64,000 nucleotides of DNA from Martinezella rhizogenes (GTDB lineage: Bacteria; Pseudomonadota; Alphaproteobacteria; Rhizobiales; Rhizobiaceae): positions 558,001-622,000 of the forward strand of contig JAAMEZ010000058.1 of NCBI GenBank assembly GCA_013322215.1, in the 5' to 3' direction. Under the pieces are notes generated by a model. That model ran no database searches. It saw nothing but the letters and a program-made list of their open reading frames with translations, and had not been told where the DNA came from. A program made the translations under genes and the position numbers. Shown here piece after piece: positions 43,149-51,020 of the stretch (within the stretch, counting starts at the first letter, position 1; each line of letters begins with the position of its first letter).

Positions 43149-43170
43149 GGGCGGACTCTTCAGCCCGCCC
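43149..43170 (-). terminator. Second hairpin after acpP
   Basis: GGGCGG pairs with CCGCCC around a 10-base loop; on the minus strand the stem is followed by TATTTCG. It begins about 20 bases after the acpP stop. A leaky terminator here would fit the much higher need for ACP than for FabF. Confidence 0.5.
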
Positions 43171-43189
43171 CTTCAAAAAGCGCGAAAGA

Positions 43190-43426
43190 TTAGGCCTGAG
43201 CCTTCTCAATGAACTTTACCGCGTCGCCGACCGTCAGGATCGAGTCAGCAGCGTCGTCCGGGATTTCAACGCCGAATTCTTCTTCGAAGGCCATGACCAG
43301 TTCGACGGTGTCGAGCGAGTCCGCACCCAGATCGTCGATGAAGCTTGCGCTTTCAACAACCTTGTCGGCGTCAACGCCAAGATGATCAACAACAATTTTC
43401 TTTACGCGTTCTGCGATATCGCTCAT
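43190..43426 (-). CDS. acpP: Acyl carrier protein
   Basis: AcpP (78 aa) carries growing acyl chains on a 4'-phosphopantetheine attached to Ser37 in the motif GADSLDTVEL. The acidic helix II that follows (VMAFEEEFGVEIPDDAAD) docks to partner enzymes. A clear ribosome binding site, CGAGGAAACC, precedes the start. About 290 bases separate it from fabG upstream, so it probably has its own promoter; a 16-base stretch in this gap (43474-43489) is shared with the marR promoter region. Confidence 0.98.
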   Translation of the reverse strand: MSDIAERVKKIVVDHLGVDADKVVESASFIDDLGADSLDTVELVMAFEEEFGVEIPDDAADSILTVGDAVKFIEKAQA

Positions 43427-43679
43427 GTCGGTTTCCTCGACCTTATATCCTGATGAGAATGCCTTGTGACATCCCTACCCTAATTCAAACCTGCAGCATC
43501 TGTTCCGACGCCGCTGGCAAACCCGTTCAACCCGGCATTGAGATCCGGTCCAGCGCCTTGAATGTGGCCCAGTCCGCCTGAATTTTCCGGACGACTGTTC
43601 ACAGTCATGGCCCGCTTAACACGGTTTAAGTCCGTCGCAAAGCCAGAAAATAGCCGGCTCCGGGTTGCTCAACATGCTA

Positions 43680-43701
43680 TTGGAGGGAAAGTTCCCTCCA
43701 A
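43680..43701. terminator. Hairpin after fabG
   Basis: TTGGAGGGAA and TTCCCTCCAA form a perfect 10-bp stem with a 2-base centre, 12 bases beyond the fabG stop. No T tract. Likely a 3' end-stabilising hairpin or weak terminator of the fabD-fabG message. Confidence 0.6.
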
Positions 43702-43712
43702 CAGCAATTCCT

Positions 43713-44450
43713 TTAGATCATAGCCATGCCGCCGTTGACATGGATCGTCTGGCCCGTGACATAGCTTGCTTCCGAGGAAGCGAGATAGGCGACGGCGGAA
43801 GCAACTTCCGTGCCCGTACCCATGCGCTTCATGGGAATGGCGCCCATGATGGCTTCCTTCTGCTTGTCGTTCAGCTTGCCCGTCATCGCGCTTTCGATGA
43901 AGCCAGGCGCAACGCAGTTGACCGTGACGTTGCGGGTGGCGATTTCCTGCGCCAGCGACTTGGTGAAGCCGATCATCCCAGCCTTGGAAGCACAGTAGTT
44001 CGCCTGGCCGGGATTGCCGGTGACGCCAACGACGGAGGTGATGTTGATGATGCGGCCGTAGCGGCGGCGCATCATCGGATGGGTCAGCTCGCGCGTCAGG
44101 CGGAAGACGGCGGTCAGATTGACTTCCAGCACGGCGTCCCAGTCTTCGTCGCTCATGCGAACGAAGAGGCCGTCCTTGGTGATGCCGGCATTGTTGACGA
44201 GAATATCGACGCCGCCGAGCTCCTCTTCCGCCTTGGCGCCGAGCGCCTTCACCTCGTCGCGATCCGACAGGTTGGCCGGGAAGATCTTGACGCGATCGCC
44301 GAGTTCGGAAGCCAGCGCCTCCAGCTTTTCGACGCGCGTACCATGCAGGCCGACAATGGCGCCCTGTTTATGCAGGAGCCGGGCAATTTCTTCGCCGATG
44401 CCACCGGATGCACCGGTTACCAGGGCCTTGCGGCCGGTCAAATCAAGCAT
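43713..44450 (-). CDS. fabG: 3-oxoacyl-ACP reductase
   Basis: FabG (245 aa) reduces 3-oxoacyl-ACP with NADPH. Motifs are TGASGGIG at residues 12-19, NNAG in ILVNNAGITKDG, the catalytic Ser in INITSVVGVTG and YCASKAG. The position between fabD and acpP supports FabG rather than another SDR. GAGGGACAAAC precedes the start. A perfect hairpin lies just beyond the stop codon. Confidence 0.96.
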   Translation of the reverse strand: MLDLTGRKALVTGASGGIGEEIARLLHKQGAIVGLHGTRVEKLEALASELGDRVKIFPANLSDRDEVKALGAKAEEELGGVDILVNNAGITKDGLFVRMSDEDWDAVLEVNLTAVFRLTRELTHPMMRRRYGRIINITSVVGVTGNPGQANYCASKAGMIGFTKSLAQEIATRNVTVNCVAPGFIESAMTGKLNDKQKEAIMGAIPMKRMGTGTEVASAVAYLASSEASYVTGQTIHVNGGMAMI

Positions 44451-44474
44451 GTTTGTCCCTCGTTCCTTAATCTA

Positions 44475-45419
44475 TTAGCCGAGCAAGGCGGCGAGCGCCG
44501 TGTCGATATCCGCAGCATTGTTGACGGCGATGCCATTGACCGTCTTGTCGATACGACGCGCAAGGCCCGTCAACACCTTGCCGGCGCCAATTTCATACAA
44601 TGTTGTCACGTTGTTGGCGGCAAACCATTCCACCGTCTCGCGCCAGCGCACCTGGCCGGTGACCTGCTCGACGAGAAGCTTAGCGATTTCCTCTGCGTCC
44701 GTGACTGGAGCGGCCCGGACGTTGGCGATGACGGGCACAACCGGGTTGGCCTTGGCAACGCCGGCAAGCGCCTCGCGCATGGCGTCGGCGGCCGGCGCCA
44801 TCAGCGTCGAATGGAAGGGAGCGGAAACCGGCAGCAGGATCGCGCGCTTGGCGCCCTTGGCGGTCGCAAGCTCGGCAGCCTTTTCGACCGAAGCCTTCTC
44901 GCCGGAAATGACGATCTGGCCGCCACCATTGTCGTTGGCGATCTGGCAGGCGCCGAGCGCGGATGCTTCAGCACAGACAGCAATGACATCGGCATGTTCG
45001 AGCCCGATGATCGCCGCCATGGCGCCGACGCCGACGGGCACCGCCGCCTGCATGGCGTTGCCGCGGATGCGCAGCAGGCGTGCCGTGTCAGCGAGCGAGA
45101 AGGTGCCGGCGGCACAGAGAGCGGAATATTCGCCAAGCGAGTGGCCGGCGACATAGGCGACCTTGCTCTTCAGATCGAGGCCGCGCGCCTGCAGAACACG
45201 GATGACGGCCATCGATACCGCCATCAGCGCCGGCTGCGCATTGGCCGTGAGGGTCAGCGTCTCTTCCGGGCCGGTGAAGATGATGTCGGAGAGCTTTTCA
45301 CCGAGCGCTTCATCGACTTCCTCAAAGACGGCACGCGCCTCGACGAAATTGTCGGCAAGGTCCTTGCCCATACCGACGGCTTGGCTGCCCTGGCCGGGAA
45401 ATGTGAAAGCAACAGTCAT
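44475..45419 (-). CDS. fabD: Malonyl-CoA:ACP transacylase
   Basis: FabD (314 aa) loads malonyl units from malonyl-CoA onto ACP. The N-terminal FPGQGSQAVGMG and the nucleophile Ser94 in AGHSLGEYSAL are diagnostic; the partner His lies in SAPFHSTLM. Two tandem ATG codons (45422 and 45419) could start it; AAAAGGACGC precedes both. It is first in the fabD-fabG pair, 24 bases upstream of fabG. Confidence 0.96.
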   Translation of the reverse strand: MTVAFTFPGQGSQAVGMGKDLADNFVEARAVFEEVDEALGEKLSDIIFTGPEETLTLTANAQPALMAVSMAVIRVLQARGLDLKSKVAYVAGHSLGEYSALCAAGTFSLADTARLLRIRGNAMQAAVPVGVGAMAAIIGLEHADVIAVCAEASALGACQIANDNGGGQIVISGEKASVEKAAELATAKGAKRAILLPVSAPFHSTLMAPAADAMREALAGVAKANPVVPVIANVRAAPVTDAEEIAKLLVEQVTGQVRWRETVEWFAANNVTTLYEIGAGKVLTGLARRIDKTVNGIAVNNAADIDTALAALLG

Positions 45420-45614
45420 CATAAAGCGTCCTTTTGGGGGTCGTTTTGCTTCCCAATGACATTGTTTGCGGCGGAGTCAATAGTGCAAGCCCCGCAGCCA
45501 CAGGCTTTTGCGCCCGCGAAGCGCAATGATTTTTTTCTTGCGCTCACTCAGATGAGGCCTAAATTCTCGCGACCTCATTCATTTTGGCTTTCTCCCATCT
45601 CCCAAGGTTTTCCC

Positions 45615-46658
45615 ATGAAATATAAGAATTTAGGCCGCACCGATATTTCCGTTTCGCAGATTTGCCTGGGCACAATGACCTGGGGCACGCAGAACAGCGA
45701 AGCCGAAGCCCATGAGCAGATGGACTACGCCGTTCATAAGGGCATCAATTTCTTCGACACCGCGGAAATGTATCCGACGACGCCGGTGGGACCGGAAACT
45801 CAAGGCCGCACGGAGGAATATATCGGAACCTGGTTCGAGAAGACCGGCAAGCGCAAGGATGTCGTGCTCGCCACCAAGGTCGCCGGCCCGGGCCGCGAAT
45901 ATCTGCGCGGCGGACAGGGTCCGGATGCCGCCAATATCAATGCAGCTGTTGATGCCAGCCTGAAGCGGCTGAAGACCGATTACATCGACCTCTATCAGAT
46001 CCACTGGCCAAACCGCGGCCATTTCCATTTCCGCCAGAACTGGCGCTATAACCCCTTCAACCAGGATCGCGAAAAGGCGATTGCCGATATCACCGAGATC
46101 CTGGAGACGATGGGCGAACTGGTAAAGGCCGGCAAGATCCGCGCTATCGGCCTTTCGAACGAAACGACCTGGGGCATCCAGAAATATCTTACCATTGCCG
46201 AGCAGAAGAGCCTGCCGCGTGTCGCCACCACGCAGAACGAGTACAACCTGCTCTACCGGCATTTCGACCTCGATCTGGCCGAGCTTTCGCATCACGAAGA
46301 TGTCGGTCTGCTCGCCTATTCGCCACTCGCCGGCGGCATCCTCACCGGCAAATATGTCGGCGGCGCCCGCCCGGCCGGCTCGCGCGGCTCGATCAACCAG
46401 GACATCGGCGGCCGCCTGCAGCCGCTGCAGGAACCGCCGGTAAAGGCCTATCTTGAAATCGCCGCCAAATACGGCATCGACCCGTCGAAGCTGGCGCTGG
46501 CCTACTGCCTGACCAAGCCCTTCATGGCCTCGGTCATCATCGGTGCGACGACGATGCCGCAGCTCGAGACCGATATCGCTTCAGCTTATGTGACGCTGCC
46601 GGAAGAGGCATTGGCCGAGATCGAGCAGGTGCACCGCAAGTATCCGATGCCGATGTGA
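45615..46658 (+). CDS. Aldo/keto reductase, Tas-like
   Basis: A 347-residue NADPH-dependent aldo/keto reductase. The sequence follows Escherichia coli Tas closely from memory: LGTMTWGTQNSEAEAHEQMD, FFDTAEMYPTTPVGPETQG, and the C-terminal GATTMPQLETDI. The catalytic set is visible: Asp in FFDTAEMYP, Tyr in EMYP, Lys in LATKVAG and His in QIHWPNRG. The start MKYKNLGRTDISVSQ at 45615 is standard; the frame is accidentally open for another 1.9 kb upstream, antisense to fabG and fabD. Substrate unknown. Confidence 0.92.
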   Translation: MKYKNLGRTDISVSQICLGTMTWGTQNSEAEAHEQMDYAVHKGINFFDTAEMYPTTPVGPETQGRTEEYIGTWFEKTGKRKDVVLATKVAGPGREYLRGGQGPDAANINAAVDASLKRLKTDYIDLYQIHWPNRGHFHFRQNWRYNPFNQDREKAIADITEILETMGELVKAGKIRAIGLSNETTWGIQKYLTIAEQKSLPRVATTQNEYNLLYRHFDLDLAELSHHEDVGLLAYSPLAGGILTGKYVGGARPAGSRGSINQDIGGRLQPLQEPPVKAYLEIAAKYGIDPSKLALAYCLTKPFMASVIIGATTMPQLETDIASAYVTLPEEALAEIEQVHRKYPMPM

Positions 46659-46729
46659 GGCCTCAGAGCGGCAACTCGGTAACGGATACCATCGAGCGAA
46701 CCAACGCGACCTTCGACTAACTGGAGCTA

Positions 46730-46747
46730 CCCGCCGTCTTCGGCGGG
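46730..46747 (+). terminator. Hairpin after the aldo/keto reductase
   Basis: CCCGCCG and CGGCGGG form a 7-bp stem with a TCTT loop in the gap before the P-loop kinase gene. No T tract follows, so termination is uncertain. Confidence 0.4.
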
Positions 46748-46803
46748 ATGGCCCTGCAGCCACCAACGCCATAACCGGAACTCGTCTATCCGGGAGCAAT
46801 GGG

Positions 46804-47292
46804 ATGGGTATCAGAAACTATTTGATCGAGGGCGTTTCCGGCACCGGCAAGACATCGGTCTGTCGCGCGCTGCAGCGGCGCGGTTTTCATGCCATCAATG
46901 GTGATACCGATTTGGCTTATCAGGGCGATCCCGAAACGGGGGAGCCTCTGGATGCACTTGCCCATGAGCACCATATTTGGGACGTGGACAAGGTCAAAGC
47001 ACTGGTGGCTGACCAAGGCCATGCTGTGTCGTTTTTCTGCGGCGGCTCCAGGAATTTCCCCAGCTTCATTCATCTGTTCGATCAGGTTTTTGTTCTCGAG
47101 GTCGATCTTGACACTTTGACCCGACGGCTTGCCCAGAGGCCGGAAAACGAGTGGGGTGGAAGACCTGCCGAACGGCAGTTCATCGAGCGATTGCACGCAA
47201 CGAAAGAAGATGTCCCAGCAAACGGCGTCGTCATCGATGCGACTGCACCGCTTGAACGTGTCGTGGCCGAGATTCTGGAAAAATGCAACTAA
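46804..47292 (+). CDS. Small P-loop kinase-like ATPase
   Basis: A 162-residue P-loop protein of the nucleoside or adenylate kinase-like type. Walker A is GVSGTGKTS at residues 10-18. A switch-like segment HAINGDTDLAY follows, then a hydrophobic strand (QVFVLEVDLDTLTRRLAQRP) and an LID-like Arg region. The C-terminus VVIDATAPLERVVAEIL is typical of small nucleotide or shikimate-type kinases. The substrate cannot be named. It faces the histidine phosphatase gene convergently, 43 bases apart. Confidence 0.8.
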   Translation: MGIRNYLIEGVSGTGKTSVCRALQRRGFHAINGDTDLAYQGDPETGEPLDALAHEHHIWDVDKVKALVADQGHAVSFFCGGSRNFPSFIHLFDQVFVLEVDLDTLTRRLAQRPENEWGGRPAERQFIERLHATKEDVPANGVVIDATAPLERVVAEILEKCN

Positions 47293-47335
47293 GCCGCATC
47301 CACTAAAAGAAGAGCGGAAAGCGGTCTGCCAAGCT

Positions 47336-48082
47336 CTATTGCTCCGCCTTCGGCGCAATCGCCAATTCGGAGCCATGGGCTTCACGCAGCTCCTCCTGCC
47401 CTTTCACCCGGTCCGCGGACTTGTGAAGCAGGATCGACTGGTAGCCTTCCGAACTGCGTCCCTCGATCAAGGTCACATCGGCGTTGCCCGGATTATTCGA
47501 CTGCTCGAACCAATCGACCGGGTGATGCAGGAAATTCATCTCGAAGGCCCTGTTGGTGACGCCATGGCCGACGATGATGACATTGTTCCTGCCGTTTTCG
47601 GCATCGTGCATGACGGTCTGGAGGAACAGACGGACGCGCTGAGCGACATCGGCGCGGCTCTCGCCATCCGGCGGACGCGCATAGAACTTGCCGTTATTGT
47701 TGCGCAGCCTTGCCCATTTTTCGAATTCATCGGGGAATTTCCGCTTCTGTTCGGCATGATCGTAGATTTCGGTGAAGAGCCCGAAATCCTGTTCGCGCAG
47801 CAGATAATCCTCCCTCACGTCCCTGATCAGATCAACCGGCAAGACCCCCAGCAACGCATCCTTGCTCTGTCGCGTCCTCAGGAAGGGCGAATACCAGACG
47901 CTCAGCTTGCGCAATTCGGTTGATGGCAGCCCTTTCAGATAGGCTGATATCGCCTCCCCTGCCTCCAGCACCTGCCGATAACCCCACTCGGTCAACGGCA
48001 CATTGTGATCGCCGAACTGCCGATAGGCCCGGTCATCGATATTGCCAAGGGATTCGCCGTGCCGAACGAGAAAGATGCGCAT
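47336..48082 (-). CDS. Histidine phosphatase family protein
   Basis: A 248-residue enzyme of the histidine phosphatase (phosphoglycerate-mutase-like) superfamily. The catalytic RHGESLGNID is at residues 7-16, and the second His lies in IIVGHGVTNRAF near residue 168. The middle part (LRTRQSKDALLG, REDYLLREQDFGLF) supplies the acid region. Most such proteins are phosphatases on small molecules; the substrate is unknown. Its start is about 390 bases from rpsF, on the opposite strand. Confidence 0.87.
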   Translation of the reverse strand: MRIFLVRHGESLGNIDDRAYRQFGDHNVPLTEWGYRQVLEAGEAISAYLKGLPSTELRKLSVWYSPFLRTRQSKDALLGVLPVDLIRDVREDYLLREQDFGLFTEIYDHAEQKRKFPDEFEKWARLRNNNGKFYARPPDGESRADVAQRVRLFLQTVMHDAENGRNNVIIVGHGVTNRAFEMNFLHHPVDWFEQSNNPGNADVTLIEGRSSEGYQSILLHKSADRVKGQEELREAHGSELAIAPKAEQ

Positions 48083-48472
48083 GAACCATCCCTATTGCTG
48101 CAATTCGCCTCTTATCATATGGGAGAGCGCGGCGGGTGCAACGCTGCGGCAGGCCGGGGCTCACGATTTGGCCCGGGCATCGACGCCGCTTCCGAGCAAA
48201 ACGGCATAATTTCGCTCGCACCCTTGCCTTTCGGAGAAAAATCCGTATAAGCCGCCCTGTTCGCAACCCGGTCTTCTGGCTGGTGGCTGAACGGAGGGCC
48301 GGTTTTTCGCAAGAAGAATCGTCGGAACGGAAGCGTTCCAGCCTCCCGTGTCTCCGCTCTCGACCGTCTCGGAAACGCTTTTCTTGCTTGGGTTTACCCT
48401 CTCAGGAGCAGTCGTTGAGGCTTAGCCGCCGAATATCGGGTTCAGATCAACGCAAGAAAGGCAAAGCTATCC
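48083..48472. other. Long divergent gap with rpsF leader
   Basis: A 390-base gap between the histidine phosphatase and rpsF genes. The left part must hold the phosphatase promoter. The right part, from about 48252, is the predicted 5' leader of the ribosomal operon, about 220 bases, with several GC-rich potential stems, the clearest being GGAACG-GAAG-CGTTCC at 48324-48339. I see no supported open frame or tRNA in it. Confidence 0.55.
48224..48251 (+). promoter_or_regulatory. Candidate rpsF operon promoter
   Basis: TTGCCT at 48224-48229 and TATAAG at 48246-48251 with a 16-base spacer. This is the best sigma-70-like pair in the gap and would give a leader of about 215 bases before rpsF. Confidence 0.45.
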
Positions 48473-48919
48473 ATGGCTCTTTACGAACATGTATTCCTTG
48501 CCCGGCAGGATATTTCCGCTCAGCAGGTCGACGCCCTCGTAGAACAGTACAAGGGTGTCATCGAAGCTCATGGCGGTAAAGTCGGGCGTATCGAAAACTG
48601 GGGCCTCAAGTCCCTCACCTACCGCATCAAGAAGAACCGCAAGGCTCACTACGCCCTGATGGACATCGATGCTCCGGCCGCTGCGATCCAGGAAATGGAA
48701 CGCCAGATGCGCATCAGCGAAGACGTCCTGCGTTACATGACGATCGCTGTCGAGAAGCACGAAGACGGCCCGTCGGCCATGATGCAGAAGCGCGACCGTG
48801 ACGACCGTCCGCGCCGCGATGGCGACCGTCCGGAGCGTAGCTTCGGCGATCGTGGTCCGCGCCCGGATCGTGGTGACCGCGAAGATCGTCCGCGCCGTCC
48901 GCGCGAAGACCGCGTATAA
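48473..48919 (+). CDS. rpsF: 30S ribosomal protein S6
   Basis: S6 (148 aa) binds with S18 on the platform of the 30S subunit. The family core is MALYEHVFLARQDISAQQVD through MRISEDVLRYMTIAVEKHED. The C-terminal 40 residues are a low-complexity Arg/Asp-rich tail (RDDRPRRDGDRPERS), usual in alphaproteobacterial S6. GAAAGGCAAAGC precedes the start. rpsR follows 12 bases later. S6-S18 complexes often bind their own leader in bacteria, which makes the long upstream leader notable. Confidence 0.98.
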   Translation: MALYEHVFLARQDISAQQVDALVEQYKGVIEAHGGKVGRIENWGLKSLTYRIKKNRKAHYALMDIDAPAAAIQEMERQMRISEDVLRYMTIAVEKHEDGPSAMMQKRDRDDRPRRDGDRPERSFGDRGPRPDRGDREDRPRRPREDRV

Positions 48920-48931
48920 GGAGATTTGAGA

Positions 48932-49180
48932 ATGTCTGAAGTTTCCTCCGCACCGGTCCGCCGTCCGTTCCATCGCCGCCGCAAGACCTGCCCGTTCTCG
49001 GGCGCCAATGCGCCGCGCATCGACTACAAGGACGTCCGTCTCCTGCAGCGCTACATTTCCGAGCGCGGCAAGATCGTTCCGTCCCGCATCACGGCCGTTT
49101 CCCAGAAGAAGCAGCGCGAACTCGCCCAGGCGATCAAGCGCGCCCGTTTCCTCGGCCTGCTGCCCTACGTCGTCGCCTAA
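48932..49180 (+). CDS. rpsR: 30S ribosomal protein S18
   Basis: S18 (82 aa) pairs with S6 on the 30S platform. The family block RRKTCPFSGANAPRIDYKD and ITAVSQKKQRELAQAIKRAR are unmistakable. The ATG at 48932 (MSEVSSAP) has AAGGAG at the correct distance; an in-frame ATG at 48926 is too close. The gene lies between rpsF and the DUF2232 gene; a perfect hairpin with a GNRA-type loop follows. Confidence 0.98.
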   Translation: MSEVSSAPVRRPFHRRRKTCPFSGANAPRIDYKDVRLLQRYISERGKIVPSRITAVSQKKQRELAQAIKRARFLGLLPYVVA

Positions 49181-49206
49181 TAGCGACCGACGCAGAATGA
49201 ATTAAG

Positions 49207-49230
49207 AGGGAAGGCAGCGATGCCTTCCCT
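49207..49230 (+). terminator. GNRA-loop hairpin after rpsR
   Basis: AGGGAAGGCA and TGCCTTCCCT form a perfect 10-bp stem closed by GCGA, a GNRA tetraloop, and followed by TCTCCCTTTC. It is 27 bases after the rpsR stop and may act as a partial terminator or RNase-processing signal between rpsR and the downstream genes. Confidence 0.6.
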
Positions 49231-49329
49231 TCTCCCTTTCGCGATGGGCGCGGATCGGAACCTTGAAACCCCATGTTGGGGATAAGCTTTCAGGCCCGTG
49301 TGGCGAAGGCATCCTCTAACTGCTCGATC

Positions 49330-50328
49330 ATGAAGCAGGACAGCGACGTGAAGAAGTTGAACGCAAAAGAGCTTGGCATCGGCGCGCTCGCCGGTCTGAC
49401 CGCCGCCCTACTCGTGTATGGCGCGACGGTGCAGCCATTGCTGTTCATCCTGTTCGGCGCGCTTTCCGCTCTTCCGATCCTGATCGTCGGCCTCGGCTGG
49501 GGCAATATGGCCGTCATCGTCGCCGTCGCGGCGGCCGGCATCGTCGGCACGATCATCGGGCCCTCGATCTATTTCGGGCTGTTTGTCCTGCTGCTGACGC
49601 TGATCCCCGCATGGCTCAGCCATCTCGCCAATCTGGCGCGTCCCGCCTCTGAACTCGGCGGGCCGGATAATCTGATGGCCTGGTATCCGCTCTCCGACAT
49701 CATGCTGCACCTGTGCGGTCTCGCCGCGGTCGTCATCATCGTCGCCGGCGCGGTCATGGGCTACGGCGCCGATCTCGTGGGCCAGGTCGTCGACGCCTAC
49801 ATCACAGCGGTGAACCAGCAGTCTCCCGATCTTCAACTCAATCCGGTTGCGATCGCGAAGATGAAGTCGCTGATGCTCTACATGATCCCGATCGCCTGGG
49901 GCATGATCTGGGTCATGATGCTGCTCGCCGCCTATTATGTCGCGACCCGCATCGTCGCGGCTTCGAGCCACAATCTTCGCCCACGCGAAGATATCCCCTC
50001 GGCGCTGCGCATGAACCGCAATGCGATCTTCGTCTTTCTCGTGGCGATCGTCGCCATCTTCTTCGGCGGTGTCCTCGGCCTCATTGCCGCCGCCGTGCTC
50101 GGTGCCTTCGGCGCGGGCTTCATCGTTTCCGGCTTTGCATCGCTGCATTACCGGACCCGCGGCAAGGATTGGCGCCTGCCGGTGCTGATCATCTGCTACC
50201 TGATGACCTTCCTGCTGACGCTGCCGCTCTTAATCATTCTCGTTCTCGGCCTCTACGATACCCGCAAGGCGATATCGCTCACCCCGAACAAGAATGCCGA
50301 CACACCCAAACAAGACACGAAAATCTGA
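49330..50328 (+). CDS. DUF2232 membrane protein in the ribosomal operon
   Basis: A 332-residue inner membrane protein with about eight hydrophobic helices, matching the DUF2232 pattern I know from the same position in other Rhizobiales. It begins near KKLNAKELGIGALAGLTAAL and ends with a short soluble tail. The start could be the ATG at 49330 or a GTG at 49348 (preceded by AAGCAGGACA), the latter giving an N-terminus closer to that of relatives as I remember them; the frame is open to 49273. It lies between rpsR and rplI with only 20 bases before rplI, so it is co-transcribed with ribosomal proteins. Function unknown. Confidence 0.83.
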   Translation: MKQDSDVKKLNAKELGIGALAGLTAALLVYGATVQPLLFILFGALSALPILIVGLGWGNMAVIVAVAAAGIVGTIIGPSIYFGLFVLLLTLIPAWLSHLANLARPASELGGPDNLMAWYPLSDIMLHLCGLAAVVIIVAGAVMGYGADLVGQVVDAYITAVNQQSPDLQLNPVAIAKMKSLMLYMIPIAWGMIWVMMLLAAYYVATRIVAASSHNLRPREDIPSALRMNRNAIFVFLVAIVAIFFGGVLGLIAAAVLGAFGAGFIVSGFASLHYRTRGKDWRLPVLIICYLMTFLLTLPLLIILVLGLYDTRKAISLTPNKNADTPKQDTKI

Positions 50329-50348
50329 TATCGAAAGGAACAACGAAA

Positions 50349-50927
50349 ATGGAAGTCATTCTCCTCGAACGCATCTCCAAGCTCGGCCAGATGGGCGAAA
50401 CCGTCAAGGTTCGTGACGGCTTTGCTCGTAACTACCTGCTGCCGCTTGGTAAGGCACTGCGCGCCAACGCCGCCAACAAGGCCCGTTTCGAAGCCGAGCG
50501 CGCCACGCTCGAAGCTCGTAACCTCGAGCGCAAGAGCGAAGCACAGAAGGTTGCCGACGTTCTCGGCGGCAAGTCCTTCATCGTCGTTCGCTCGGCTGGC
50601 GAAACCGGCCAGCTCTACGGCTCGGTCGCCGCTCGTGACGTCGTCGAAATCCTCGCTGCCGAAGGCTTCAACATCGGCCGCAGCCAGGTTCACCTGAACA
50701 CGCCGATCAAGGCCATCGGCCTGCACCAGGTTGCCATCGCGCTTCACTCCGAAGTCGAAATCAACGTCGAGCTCAACGTTGCCCGTTCCGCTGAAGAAGC
50801 AGAACGTCAGTCCAAGGGTGAAACCCTCACCTCCGCCGACGCCATCTACGGCGTTGACGAAGACGCTCTGCGTCCGGAAGACTTCTTCGATCCGGAAGCT
50901 GAGCGCGACGGCGACGAAGAAGCTTGA
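50349..50927 (+). CDS. rplI: 50S ribosomal protein L9
   Basis: L9 (192 aa) has an N-terminal rRNA-binding domain (MEVILLERISKLGQMGETVK, then VRDGFARNYLLPLGKA), a connecting helix and a C-terminal domain (FNIGRSQVHLNTPIKAIGLH). An acidic tail of about 35 residues, rich in Asp and Glu, is typical of alphaproteobacteria. The start follows TCGAAAGGAAC. A strong terminator ends the operon. Codon use is strongly biased, as expected for a ribosomal protein. Confidence 0.98.
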   Translation: MEVILLERISKLGQMGETVKVRDGFARNYLLPLGKALRANAANKARFEAERATLEARNLERKSEAQKVADVLGGKSFIVVRSAGETGQLYGSVAARDVVEILAAEGFNIGRSQVHLNTPIKAIGLHQVAIALHSEVEINVELNVARSAEEAERQSKGETLTSADAIYGVDEDALRPEDFFDPEAERDGDEEA

Positions 50928-50956
50928 TCCTCAAGCCTTTTTCGTGATTGCGAATG

Positions 50957-50990
50957 AAAAAAGCCTGGGTCTTCCGACCCAGGCTTTTTT
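50957..50990. terminator. Terminator of the rpsF-rplI operon
   Basis: A 14-bp perfect stem AAAAAAGCCTGGGT with ACCCAGGCTTTTTT and a CTTCCG loop. Symmetric A and T tracts mean it can also end the convergent efflux operon. Confidence 0.95.
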
Positions 50991-51020
50991 GTTTGCCTGC
51001 AAGGTATAAAGGTCTTTCAA

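Noticed and set aside
45484..45560. Short repeats TTGCGC in the fabD/aldo-keto reductase gap
   Set aside because: Six-base repeats in GC-rich DNA are expected by chance, and no dyad of useful length is formed.
43665..46658. A 997-codon plus-strand open frame
   Set aside because: Only the last 347 codons (from 45615) encode the aldo/keto reductase. The rest is antisense to fabG and fabD and reads as low-sense sequence caused by the GC-rich codon pattern of those genes.
46659..46803. Possible tRNA or small RNA in the gap after the aldo/keto reductase
   Set aside because: There is a short CCCGCCG/CGGCGGG stem but no T-loop GGTTCGA-type sequence or cloverleaf pairing.
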